Source: Atherix ibis
Lineage: Eukaryota > Arthropoda > Insecta > Diptera > Athericidae
DNA: 64,000 nt
Assembly: GCA_958298945.1 (NCBI GenBank)
Contig: OY282605.1
Coordinates: 9,633,811-9,697,810 of the forward strand
Reading direction: 5' to 3'
Shown: positions 44,146 to 55,687 of the stretch, piece by piece
Position numbering within the stretch: position 1 is the first letter of the stretch
Layout of the letters: the number at the start of each line of letters is the position of its first letter
The notes under the pieces: model-generated
What the model saw: the letters and a program-made list of their open reading frames with translations, nothing else
What the model was told of the DNA's origin: nothing
Database searches by the model: none
Program-made: the position numbers and the translations under genes

Positions 44146-47100
44146 GTCGAAGAAGTCTTCTGTGAATTAAAATCCTTTGACTCCCACCAAACGCAAATCC
44201 ACTAAACATGTTTAATATACCTTCTCTATAAAACTGACGCAATGTTGCTGATCTAGTTTTTATTCACCATTTTTTAAATGGACTATGTACCTAGTATACG
44301 ATGTGTAGAAGAAAAAAAATAAGCACTGGGATTCTATACAGCGTAATAAGCAAGGGTGTTTTTTTTTAAAAGTGCGTTAAGAAAAATTTTGAGCACAGAA
44401 AAATGGTTATTCGTGTGAAATGGGGTATTACCGACACTTGGATGCCCTTGTCACACGGCCATCTCCATCAATGTAATTTTGTCGTATTCCATAGTCCGTA
44501 TTACTCTTTTTGTTCCCCAAGAAGTCTCCTGCTTGTCATTTTGTCAATGATTAGATTTATTGCAATAATTAATCTTCTGTCAACTTAGCCAAGTCCTATA
44601 ATGGTCAGTCAATGTTACGCAATTTTTTGCTGTAGAACTTAATGTTATTTAAATCATTTTTTAGAGTACATAATCCTTCGCTTAATTTCCACACTGATGT
44701 TTTTTTTGATAGTCTATTAAAGACCACAAATTAAAGACCTCAAAATTAAATATTGTCCTAACTGGTGAGTCCTTGTTTTGATTTTGTTCTTATTTATTGT
44801 TTCCTATCTCTGCAGCTACAAAAACCTCGCTGATATGTTCGCAGTATGCAATTTTAATTTGTTTTCGATCCAAAAGTTATTAATCTTTTTTTTATAAATA
44901 GTTTTTATAATTATTTTTAGAATGTTACTAAAGTTATGTATTTTATTGTAGTAAAAAGGAAAATTGTAGTCTCGAGACAGTTAACAGTAGAAAAAAATTT
45001 CTGGTACACGAAAAACTTAACTAATATCAATCTGGCCACTAAGGAAACAACTGTTCTACAAATAAATTAGATAAAACTAATAATAATAATAATATTTATA
45101 ATTTGATTCAATTTAGTCAATTATTTTGTTATATGGTATTGACCTCGAGCAACATCATCTTGCCCTTAAGTCATAACAAGATGTACGCCTGAGAGAAAGG
45201 TCAATTCTTTCGTCCTTTGTAAATGCCTTGAAAATTATTCGGTTTTCTGTCCTTTTGATAGGATTTATTGGAATTTATTAGTACGAGTAGATTCTCATAT
45301 AAAATAATAAGAGGATAAAACAAATTTATTTCTGAGATTGTTTAGCATTGAAATTAGGAATACCATAAAGTTGTTGAGATAGAATTTATGAGTGCAATTT
45401 GCTGAGGGGATTTATTAGAAATATCCTTGCTATGAGAATCTAATGGAAAACAAATTACAGTTGTTATGTTATTATAGAGTTCATATAACTTATTTAAATA
45501 TTTATATTGATAACATATGCCTCCAAGGAAAATCTCATTAGTTTCTTAATTTTTTTCTTGCCCCTTGTTCTGGTTGGGCCGAATGGCAATAACTTTAATA
45601 GTACTGAAAAAGATTCATACTATTCTATGGATGAAAATTTACTATTTAACCGACAAACTCAATGTTACAATATAATGTAAATTTGAGGTTTCATTTTATA
45701 ATATACGAATAGTCGGTTTTCGATGATTTCATTCTTCCTTCCGAATGCATGAGAAATACTGAAATGGTCGAATATGCAATTCCATCTCGAAATTATGCGG
45801 TTTCAGTGGTATTTGGAATTTTCTCCAACGCCATTTGAATTAATTTTCTGGATGAACATATTTAATGGAAACGATAAGAAAGTGGTACGTTCAGTTGCTG
45901 GTTCCGCAGATATGTTATGCAATAAGGGGTTAGGAATCGGAAAATAAAGGAAAAAAACCCTTAAACAAAATGGAAGAACCGACATTCGCTGCATACGAAA
46001 TTTTTCAAACTACTCCAGAAGGAATATTTGCTTTCTTTCAGAAAATTTCGTATCCGTAATCTTCCTTTCTTTTAGAGAAGAGAATTACATAACTAAAGTG
46101 CAAGACTACACAGATTCTCTGCGGCATATTGTTGTTCATAATACACCCAAAAAGGGAGTATTATTATTCTTCTATAGAGAGGATGATTGGATTTCTACTT
46201 ATCGAAAGGATGAAAAATACTTTGATAATAATCGATTGGAAAAATGCTGTAACGAAAAATTACAATACATCTTTTCTACAGAAACTCGGAATGAAAGCAA
46301 CAAATCAGAAAGTATCTTTTGTACTGTAAGAAGTTTAAAGTTCGTTTTGAAATTTATATAACTACTTTTTATAAAAAGCAAAAAAGGATCGAAAAAATAA
46401 TTCCAAGGGAAAAGGAAGATAAAGAAAAAAACTTACTTTTTTGTTAAAGTTGCAAAAGTATACCATAATAGAACTTCTAAGAGTTATTTAATAATTTTTC
46501 TATGAAAGGATAAAATACTTTTAGAAAGTAAACACTCGAATTATTGACGTTTTTCCAACTTAATAAATTTCAGGTATATAAGAGAATGGGTATATAAGAG
46601 TTTTACTTTGTATATATTCAAAAGTAAAAATTATTATCTAAGAAATATTGAAGCCAAACAGATTTAATTCTTTAGAAAGTGATTTATGAACTTACTGTTA
46701 TAAGGACACGTGCAATATTGTTACTAGTTTTTGAAAATATCCTATTTCAAATGGAAAGTTTTTTAATTTGCAATGAAATCCATTTAAGATATTTGATCTT
46801 TCACTTCGTGCGTCAGAATCCCGATAGGAGGGTAGGGGGCAGATTGAAGCAGACGTATCCTTATTGAAACTGGTCTAAAACCTTTCGTACACTATTTTTA
46901 TAAATTCCGTATTAATCTCATTTACAAAAGCCTTTGCTTTTCCGAACATTCCCTTCATAATCTTCTAAAAAAATCTATTTTCACCACCCACTCAAAAAGA
47001 AATTTGTGCTCTCTTTCCTTAATGATTTCTGAGTTGCAGAACGGGTCATCCACTCTTTGTCTTAATTTCCAAAGCTCCACACCACATCCGGACTGGAGAC

Positions 47101-47190
47101 CGCCGTTGAGAGCGCGTTTAAGGGTATCTGTGACACTTATTAGATGCAAGAGGGACATTTTTGCTGAAACTGTTTTTTTTATGTTAGTTG
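44146..47190. other. AT-rich intergenic DNA, no gene recognised
   Basis: No recognisable protein blocks. A GC-richer patch at 46985-47140 could be an old exon or transposon fragment, but could not be assigned. Confidence 0.35.
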
Positions 47191-47195
47191 AAATC

Positions 47196-47312
47196 ATTTT
47201 TCGTAAATCGAAACAATTTTTTGAAGTCGAAATAATATTCCGTAAGTCGAAACAATTTTACGTAAGTCGGAACAATTTAACGCAAGTCGAAACAATTTTA
47301 CGTAAGTCGAAA
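47196..47312 (-). repeat. 20-bp tandem repeat cluster, inverted relative to 40.35 kb
   Basis: Five to six units of TTTTACGTAAGTCGAAACAA type with exact 20-bp spacing between 47243 and 47304. The unit is the reverse complement of the 40343-40445 cluster. Confidence 0.93.
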
Positions 47313-47944
47313 CTAGATATTAAAAAATAGTTTGGATACACCGATCCATCTTGCAATAGGAAAATATTCCTAGATTTGGTAGAACCGTAGATGCATTGGC
47401 TCATGCCAAACTTTTGTTCACAACCTCAGCTGCCGATGACCACCGAACATCCTTTGCAGTCATTCAGCTTGTAGGTAGTGAATATCATGAGTTCATGTGT
47501 TAAATCCTTACAAAGAGATGTTCCCCTTTCCATGGCGAAAAAATAACAGTGTAAATATTTTTGCAGGCAGTCTCGCAGCTTTGCAGACCATTCTTAGATC
47601 ATCAAATAATCGAAACGTCAAATTGAATTAGAATTCCAGTAATGTTGGCAGGGGAGACGTGAAGTCGTAGATGGATAAGTTAACGGGAGCCTCCAAGAAA
47701 AGAGGAAGTGATAAGGAGGCTAGCGTGGCGAGATTGTAGGGGGCGGTTATTTATCATACCACTATCGCCGTCGCAACCAAACATACCAAATATAAATTCA
47801 TGCTGTAAGGTATATTTAAACAGGAGATACCAAAAGTGTGATCTTCTTTAGGGGAAAAGGACCTAGCTAGTGACAGAGATTGATGAATGAGCTATCTCGG
47901 AAGGAGTTTTGGTGTTAATTGTTCCTTCCTGGCTATCCCCAAAT
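47313..47944. other. intergenic, no gene recognised
   Basis: Mixed composition. No protein block recognised. Confidence 0.4.
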
Positions 47945-48585
47945 CCACAAAATGGCCTCATAGTCGTAGCACTACAAAATGCCCTCATGGTCGTGGCACC
48001 ATAAAATGATCTCATAGTCATGGCACTAAAAAATTGCCTCATGGTCGTGGCACTACAAAATGAGCTCATGGCCGTGGCGTTGCTAAATGGCCTCACAGTC
48101 GTGCCGATACAAAAACGCCTCATGGTCGTGGCACTACAAAATGTCCTCATAGTCGTAGCACTACAAAATGCCCTCATGGTCGTGGCGGTACAAAATAACA
48201 TCATGGTCGTGGCACTACAAAATGAGCTCATAGTCGTGGCGTTACAAAATGGCCTCATAGTCGTGGCACTACAAAATGATTTCATAGTTGTGGCGGTACA
48301 AGATGACTTCATGGTCGTGCCGCTACATAATAACCCCATGGTCGTGGAGCTACAAAATGACCTCATAGTCGTGGGGCTAAACAATGAACTCATGGGCATG
48401 GGGCTACAAAATAAGCTCATGGTCGTAGCGCTACAAAATAACTTCACGGTCGAGGCGTTACAAAATGGCCCCATGGTCGTGGGGCTACAAAATAACCTCA
48501 TGGACGATTTTTTGTGCCGCTACAAAATGGCCCCATGGTCGTGGGGCTACAAAATAACCTCATGGACGTGGGGCTAAAAAATGGC
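47945..48585. repeat. 27-bp minisatellite (second family), about 23 units
   Basis: Unit of the form CTCATGGTCGTGGCACTACA-AAATGAG with a 27-bp period. Unit sequences vary by several substitutions. Near 48467-48570 a multi-unit block (GGCCCCATGGTCGTGGGGCT...) is duplicated with a short insert. Both strands stay largely open (about 210 codons on minus, 185 on plus), explained by the period being a multiple of three. Unrelated in sequence to the 27-bp family at 28 and 62 kb. Confidence 0.93.
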
Positions 48586-49760
48586 AAAAATGATCGCAGA
48601 GACCTTACAACAAAAACTAACCAAAAAAATTAGCACATTTTTCAACATTTTGGCTGTTGTCCGAGCTTGAATATTTTCAAGTTGGCAGCGCTTATGTTAG
48701 CAATTTACATTTTCGATATCAAATCGATTTAACATTACACAGTCTTCGATTTCATGTTATTTTTTATCTTTAATAGTGATTCCGAATTACAAATTTACGA
48801 AACTCTTCAATAGCAACAAGGAGTGAATGGAAAACTTGATAGCGCGTCGGAACTTCCGATTTCTATTTCAAGTTTAAAGGCAATAAATAACGATTTCTGG
48901 AACATCGCAAAATTTATAACCAATCAATTGGAGTTCCTCGGATTTTCCCATTTCAATTCAATGCAGTATTTTTCTCCTTGGTAATCTTCTCGAATGATAC
49001 GATTTTCGATGAAATAGTGCGCTTTCGAAACTCTTTGCACTTTCTTCAATTTTTGTTTTCTTTAATATTACAACTAGTTCTATAATCCACATTTGTAGTA
49101 CACGAAAATGGTTCTTATCGATGCAGTTTTACTTAATCTTGAATATTTGAAATTGAAAAATTATACAAATGCAAAAAGGAGCAGTACTAGTCAAAAGTAC
49201 AAGAAAATATTCTGAATAAATCAAGGCAGTCAGTCATTCAGTCGATTGCATCTCAACTTGTCAGTTTTAAGACGTCCAAGAAATCCCTTTTTCTCGAGGG
49301 AGATTATTTTATTTTTGTTGTTTCTTTTTTCAGACAGGATATTTTCACTTTTTATTCCCTTTTCGTTTATAATAAGAAATCTGCTATTTGAAAATCGATC
49401 TAAAACTAAAAAAAATTACGTTTTCTCTATTTTTTCCTTTTTAGTTAAGATTAGTTCACAACTTTTCCTTCACATAATTTTTGATTGAAATAAAAAAACA
49501 ATGATTTTCTTTAACAAAAACCGTTTATATAGACTTGGGAATTATGTATGGAAAATAATATCGGCTTAACATATGGCAATTAGCATCCCTAGGCTTGGGT
49601 AAGTAAATATATATTTCTTGCTTTATACTGGATTTACAATTTCGCAGACTGAATTCTGGGCAAGTAAATTGCTCCAAATTAGCATTGACCCACAATTTCC
49701 TTTTTAGTAATTTGCTTATTCTACGTGCGCCGATCGTGCAATGTCCGCATCACCGCGTAT
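48586..49760. other. AT-rich intergenic DNA, no feature seen
   Basis: No recognisable coding block. Confidence 0.4.
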
Positions 49761-49763
49761 ATA

Positions 49764-50220
49764 TAGGGTATTCCACAAGCAACGCAAGATTTGAATTTTC
49801 CGCCATTTTTGTTACATGATAATGCAGTTTTTTGTGCCTAAATTGGAAGATATGGATGTGGACGACATGTGGTTTCAACACGACGGTACCACATTCCATA
49901 CTTAGAATTGGCCACCCATATCACCTGATTTAACGCCGTTTGACATCTAAGAATTATATCAACAAGACGACGACCACCCACGCCTTGAATGAGGAAATTG
50001 AACGCAAATTCAGTCATCTTTATGCACGGAAAATTTCAACAAAAGAGTGCGTATATGCCCAGAAAGCCATGGAGGCCATTTACTCCAATATGCTATTCTA
50101 TACATAACCCTATACTGATTACTTAATGAATTATAAAAAAAAATTTCAATATTTAATTATAAAAATGTGTTTTGTATGAGAATTATTTTTTGCGTGCAGT
50201 TTAGGACACCCTTTATTCTA
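49764..50220 (+). mobile_element. short deleted DD41D-type element, plus orientation
   Basis: Ends AGGGTATTCCAC (left) and AGGGTGTCCTAAACTGC (right, read inward) resemble the AGGGT-starting ends of other copies here. Inside, the plus strand reads QFFVPKLEDMDVDDMWFQHD and then GTTFHT (second-Asp block), a jump to NWPPISPDLTPFDI (third-Asp block), and a decayed C-terminus with ESHGGHL. About two thirds of the transposase is missing. Confidence 0.65.
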
Positions 50221-50429
50221 GGGGATTGCCAGAGTTACTTTTCGGGTCGGATTCCCCTCCTAATGGCACTCCTTAACTCACACTTTCTATTTCAATTCGC
50301 AGTCTCCTTTTAATCTTGCCCAACATAATAAATTGCTCAATGTTATCTAAATTAATTCTGATGTCTGCTTCCGACTAGCTAAGCGAACTTTCTTATTTAG
50401 AGACGCTATACACATGATCGTAACCACCA

Positions 50430-50830
50430 GATGGCGTTAAAGTCGTTGCGTTACCTAAAATAGCCCCTGGCACATGTCCTAGGTACCTTTCTTACAACTC
50501 AATAACAGTTAAAAGACCTCCTCAAGTATTGTAGCTCCTTCGATAATATTTTCCAACACGCTTTCAGTTGTGCAATTGTCTCCAGTCAGTTAGTGTAGAT
50601 CTTCCCCTTTAATTATTCCTATAGTAAGAAGTCAGGGGCGGTTAAATCTTTTTGATATAATTCAGCCACAAAACATCTGTTGCAGAATTTCTATTATAGT
50701 GCGTGCAGTGTGTGACGTGGAGCCATCCTGCTAAAGCCTCATACCGTCCAATCTCAACTGGTCTAATTATTGCTGACCAGTTACCGTAACAGCATTATTA
50801 GCAGTGCCGTCAAAGAACTAAGGACCAATC
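50430..50830 (-). mobile_element. DD41D-type transposase remnant, minus orientation
   Basis: The minus strand reads FFDGTANNAVTVTGQQ near 50820-50770, then LDGMRL, a stop, and QDGSTSHTARTIIEILQQMF near 50735-50680 (second-Asp block), then IISKRFNRP. The third-Asp block is decayed. The 5' side of this remnant runs into the 76-bp array. Confidence 0.62.
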
Positions 50831-50860
50831 ACACCTCAACGAGAGTACAAAGAGTCATTC

Positions 50861-51415
50861 TCTAGGGACAAATCAGGGCTCCGAAAGGTTTTTGCTGCAT
50901 TGTGAGCAGCGGCTCTGAAAGGTTTTTGCTCCATTGTGAGGGGACTAATCAGGGTTCTGAAAGGTTTTTGCTCCATTGTGAGCAGCGGCTCTGAAAGGTT
51001 TTTGCTCCATTCTGAGGGGACTAATCAGGGCTCTGAACGGTTTTTGCTCCATTGTGAGCAGCGGCTCTGAAAGGATTTTGCTCCATTTTGAGGGGACTAA
51101 TCAGGGCTCTGAAAGTTTTTTGCTCCATTGTGAGCAGCGGCTCTGATCGGTTTTTGTTCCATTGTGAGGGGACCAATCAGGGCTCTGTAAGGTTTTTGCT
51201 TCATTGTGAGCAGCGGCTCTGAAAGGTTTTTGCTCCATTGTGAGTGGACTAATCAGGGATATGAAAGGATTTTGCTCCATTGTGAGCAGCGGCTCTGAAC
51301 GGTTTTTGCTTTATTGTGAGGGGACCAATCAGGGCTCTGAAAGGTTTTTGCTCTAAAGAATTAGAGACCAATAAGGGCTCTGAAAGGTTTTTGCTCCATT
51401 GTGAGCAGCGCGTAT
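50861..51415. repeat. 76-bp dimeric tandem array
   Basis: The unit contains CTCTGAAAGGTTTTTGCTCC-ATTGTGAG twice, once followed by CAGCGG (34-bp half) and once by GGGACTAATCAGGG (42-bp half). The AGCAGC marks lie at 50905, 50981, 51057, 51133, 51209 and 51285, exactly 76 bp apart, then at 51405 after an irregular 120-bp step. A single inverted copy of the flank-side unit (TTTTTGCTCCATTGTGAGCA followed by GCGCGTATGA) is present at 26865-26930. Confidence 0.96.
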
Positions 51416-51440
51416 GATATCTGGGCTGAAGTTTCTGGTA

Positions 51441-53785
51441 CCACCTGAATTTAGTACGAGTATAATTGCGAATCTTCTTATTCTCAGACTTTCAGTAACA
51501 CTGTTATACATCGCAGCAATATTTTCGGAAGAGCGTCGGTTTGTAAAACGGTTCTAACTGAATCACGTTTTTCAAAATATTATTTTACAAGAATTATACA
51601 TTTCTGAATGACATAACACTCTATAATAATTTTGCAGCGTCTATTATCTATATGACTATCAAATATCCACTGACAAAATGACAAATAATCAAAATGGCAT
51701 TAAATTCAAGTTGTGAATCTATTTTTAAAACATCCTGTTTATAACAAAATATTTCGCTTATTTTTTTTTTTATAGATTTTCTGCCTTCAATAAAACATTT
51801 TCCCATATACATTTTTTGCATCTTAAAATTTATGTAAGTTGCAAATAAAAAATTTACAACAATCGAATTGGGCAAAAAAATAAAAAATTCGAATTTCACT
51901 CATAAATCTTCGATAAAAATTTTATAGTCACCCATTTTATGTTAAGCACATTTCGTTAGATCGAAAATAAAAAAAAACATAACAAATCACATGAATCCTT
52001 TTTAAATTATTATGGCTGTGTCCAAAACAAATTATATAAGATTTATGGTTAAATTTTTGGATAAATGCGTTCAGTTGAATTGATCCATCAAAATTAATTA
52101 CAACTTGTCTGTTCTGCTTGTTGTCTGTACAAGTGGATAAGTGAAAGTGTCTTTTGTAAATTTAAATGGCCAAACGATCCCCCTTAGGACCATTAACATT
52201 TCAACAGCACCCATTCTAATAAGTAAATTACCTACTATTTGAGCAATTCTATTTATTTATTGTTTAAATCCCTTTTTGTTCTAAAATAAACTTTATGAGC
52301 CGATGAATCACCTGCGGTTTCTCATCCATCTTCGGTAAACAAAAACCTTAAATTTATTCACTTTTCCAAATTATGACAGACAACAATTAATCATATTGAA
52401 GATAATTTGTCCTGTCTTTGGTTAACCGTACTAAGTGACCAATACTTAATTTTGAGCAATGATTTTTAAATTTATTGGTTAATATTTATTTGTTTTTTTT
52501 TTACATTAATTTGTAAACGTTTCATTTTTTCTTAAACTAATAATTTTTATTAAAAAAAATTGAAGTTTATTTAGAAAAGTTTATGATTTATCGAGAAAAG
52601 ATAAAAATATATTTTTAAGAAAAAAAATCTCTAAAATAAATAAAGTTCATGTAAAATTTCAGGACTTTAAAAAACACTTCAATAGGGTTTTTCTCCTTTC
52701 TGGTAAGTTTTTTTTTCTACTAAAATCATGATAAAAAAAAGTCCTTTTTTTGATAGTCATTTCCTTCTCTTTAGAAATACTTGACTTGCTAGAAATTATC
52801 AAAAGCCACTTTTACACAACACCATACCATCATGTAAATGTCATATTCCTTTTGTGTTCCTTTATTTTGTTATTAAAACAAATTATTTTTTTTTTTTTGG
52901 CGAATGTATTTAAGTTGTTTTTTTTCAAGAAAGTCAGGAAATGTTTCAGGAAACTTATTTTACTGAAGAAAAAGGGACCTTACTTAGACAGTATCAAAAA
53001 AGGAAAATTTGGGGATAATTTCGCTCCATCATCATTCTGATATTATTCGAGTTCGTTCTTTTCGAAATTTTTATCTAATAAAAAAGTTATTTATATTGTT
53101 TTTTTGTTGTTGAATACTATAAATAATATCTATCTAATTTTAAAAAAAAATTGTAAAAAATTTTATTCGTTTAAAAATAATTTGTAAGAGATTAAAAATA
53201 AGACTGAAATTTGGTCAAAGATTCTATATTGCTTCTTCACTAAAAGGGAAAGGATTAAATTTTATCGTCACAATTGGGTAATGAAGTGGAAATTGAATTT
53301 TTCATTAATTTATTCTAATCTACCATAAAAAAAGTATAAAGTCAGCAAAATATTATATTAAAATTTACGAGTGTTTATTTTAAAAGAGTTTATCCTTAAA
53401 ATGGAATGTTATCTAAGGAAAATTTTAGAAAAAGTAATTTTGGTCAATTCGTTGGGTAACATTTTAATGGATAATTGAAGTCAAATTGATTTTTTTATTT
53501 TCATTTTTTTCAATAATTTTATTTCGTTAGACTTTTGCAAAGCAATTTTCAAGAACTTTATTTGACATTTAGTTGAAGACGAATTCGGTTGTCTTCTTCA
53601 CCAGAAAAAAAAACTTACTTAGAAAATTCATTTTTTTATGTACATTTTACCATTTAATTATTAATAAATTAATTAAAATTAATAAATCAGATATTTTTAT
53701 CAACTTCAATTGAATTTATATAAAATATTGAATGCACGAAATGTTTAAAGTTTTATCCAATTTGTGCTTCCAAAAGTAAAAATAA
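51441..53785. other. AT-rich intergenic DNA; contains the donor copy of a duplicated segment
   Basis: No gene recognised. Positions 52634-52758 are almost identical to 55709-55832. Confidence 0.45.
52634..52758 (+). repeat. 125-bp segment duplicated at 55709-55832
   Basis: It starts AAATAAATAAAGTTCATGTA and ends TTTTTTTGATAGTC. The two copies differ by two substitutions and one single-base indel. Confidence 0.95.
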
Positions 53786-53789
53786 ATGA

Positions 53790-54470
53790 CGCACACCTTG
53801 AGTTCACATTTTGAATCGTGCCATTATGCATTAAATAGAACGCTTTCGCCATATTTCTTGACGAATGTGGGTTTAACAAATGCTCCTAAAATTGAAAATT
53901 ATCTGCTTAAATACAATCTCTTACGTGGCTACACAAAAATAAGTCCAACGGCGTCAAATCGCACGATCTTAGAGGCGAACTACGTAACATCATAAAAGCT
54001 TCGAAATTACTTGTCCTGAGAACTTTTTGGAAAATTAAGTCAACTTTTGCCGTATTCTGAGGCTTGTGGCGTTGTTTTATTAAAACCACAAATAACGCTT
54101 AAAATTCACAATAATCACTTCGCCTTCGTTTTCAACGAAGTGGGAGCTTTGTAACTTTCAGACCAAAATGCACACCCCAGAGCTATCATTTTTACAGATA
54201 CAATAGTTACTTTTAGATTTTAAGAGCCACCAATTTGTTGTATACACAGAATAAGAAGGGAATCCCATCGTTGAAGAAAATTTTGTTCGGAAAAATGCTA
54301 AACGTGTCAAGTTTTTACAACTTTACCATGTTGATTGGTATTTAGACTGTCTATAATATAAAATGGCAAATCTAACGGTAAATAAATATCTCCTTGGATA
54401 ATAGATATGTTTGACAGTTGTCAAATGACAGGTTGGTTGTTTCCGAACTATGAAATGGAAAACACTGTTG
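53790..54470 (-). mobile_element. deleted DD41D mariner-superfamily element, minus orientation
   Basis: The minus strand carries LRSCDLTPLDLFL near 53975-53935 (third-Asp block) and, upstream, HFVENEGEVIIVN near 54130-54090. The palindrome TTTGACAGTTGTCAAA (about 54410-54425) and the end AACACTGTTG...CATTTCATAG lie at the right. The first half of the transposase is missing. It abuts the 54.48-kb element head to head. Confidence 0.6.
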
Positions 54471-54476
54471 TTTATA

Positions 54477-55687
54477 TAGGGTGGTCCATCTAGCGGTTCC
54501 ATTTTGAAGTACTAGAGTGTTAAATGTCATCATGAATTGACAGATTGTTAGTTGAAAGTCAGAATTTTACGAAATGGTAATCCATACGCTTGAAGAAAAA
54601 TGGGAAATATTGAGAACTTGCTTCCAAAGTGGTGAGTCTTCAACCCAAACTGTGAGAAATTTAAAAAAAAATGAGTAAAGATCGAATGCCATCACGTGAA
54701 TTTGTGGGTAAATTCGTGAAGCGAGTTCGCGAAAAGGTTTTGTTGGTTGCCAAAGCAACTCGTTCCCGCTCTAAGACAGTGCGTACGACCGAGAATATTG
54801 CCGCCGTTGCTGAAAATGTCAGTGATCATCCATCAACATCAACTCGTCACCGTTCTCAGGAATTGAACATTTCTAAAGCCACATGACCATCCGATGCGTT
54901 TTCGGTTCGCCCAATGGGCTCAAGATCAATTGGCCGAAGATGAGCATTTTTACCGAAAAATCATCTTTTCGGATGATGCCCATTTACACCTCAGTGGGTA
55001 TGTCAACAAACAAAATTGTCGCATCTGGGGCTCAGAAAATCCACACGTAACCATGGAAAAGCCGATGCATCCACAACGAGTCACGGTTTGGTGCGGATTT
55101 TGGACGGTTTGGTGCGGATTTTGGACATCTTCGAAAACGATGAAGGAGCCGCCGTTACGGTCAATGGTGAGCGCTATCATGGCATGCTCAACGAATTTTT
55201 GTTTCCAAAAGTTGAAGAGAATGGCATGGACGACATTTGGTTTCAACAGGACGGGGCCACTTGCCATACAGCTAACGTAACAATCCAACTTTTGGGCACT
55301 GCTTTCGAAAACCGAATAATCAGCCGAAATTGTGATGTCAATTGGCCGCCTCGGAGCTGTGATTTGAGCCCGTTGGATTATTTTTTGTTGGGAGCCGTTA
55401 AGGATAAATGTTACGTAAGCCATCCAGAGACAATTGAGGCCTTGAAACACGAAATCAAAGTTGCCATTGAAGAGATACAGGCCCAGACAATCGAAAATGT
55501 ACTGAAAAATTGGGTCGAGCGAATGGGGTACTGTAACGCCAGCCGTGGCAGTCATTTAAATGTTGTTGTGTTTCATTCTTAAATTTCAAGGTTCAATCTT
55601 TTTAATAAAACCGGAAATTTGAAAAAACATACGCTAGTTTTTTTTTTATTTACTTTTTAAAATTAAACTTCTTAATGGTCCACCCTG
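54477..55687 (+). mobile_element. nearly full-length DD41D mariner-superfamily element, inactivated
   Basis: Terminal repeats TAGGGTGGTCCATCTAG (left) and CAGGGTGGACCATTAAG (right, inverted), each flanked by TA (54475-54476, 55688-55689). The plus-strand transposase starts at 54574 (MVIHTLEEKWEILRTCFQSG). A frameshift in an A9 run (54661-54671), a stop near 54884 and a third break at the duplication 55085-55126 inactivate it. The order is helix-turn-helix domains, TTENIAAVAENVSDHPSTST linker, KIIFSDDAHLHLSGYVNKQN (first Asp), GFW repeated, VTVNGERYHGML, WFQQDGATCHTA (second Asp), then NWPPRSCDLSPLDYF (third Asp). Exactly 41 residues separate the second and third Asp, the DD41D arrangement associated with rosa-like mariners. 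The C-terminus ends at 55582. Confidence 0.88.
55085..55126 (+). repeat. 21-bp perfect tandem duplication inside the 54.5-kb transposase
   Basis: GGTTTGGTGCGGATTTTGGA-C is present twice in a row, giving VWCGFWT twice. The GGxxGPYFF residues that should follow are deleted, which breaks the frame. Confidence 0.95.
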
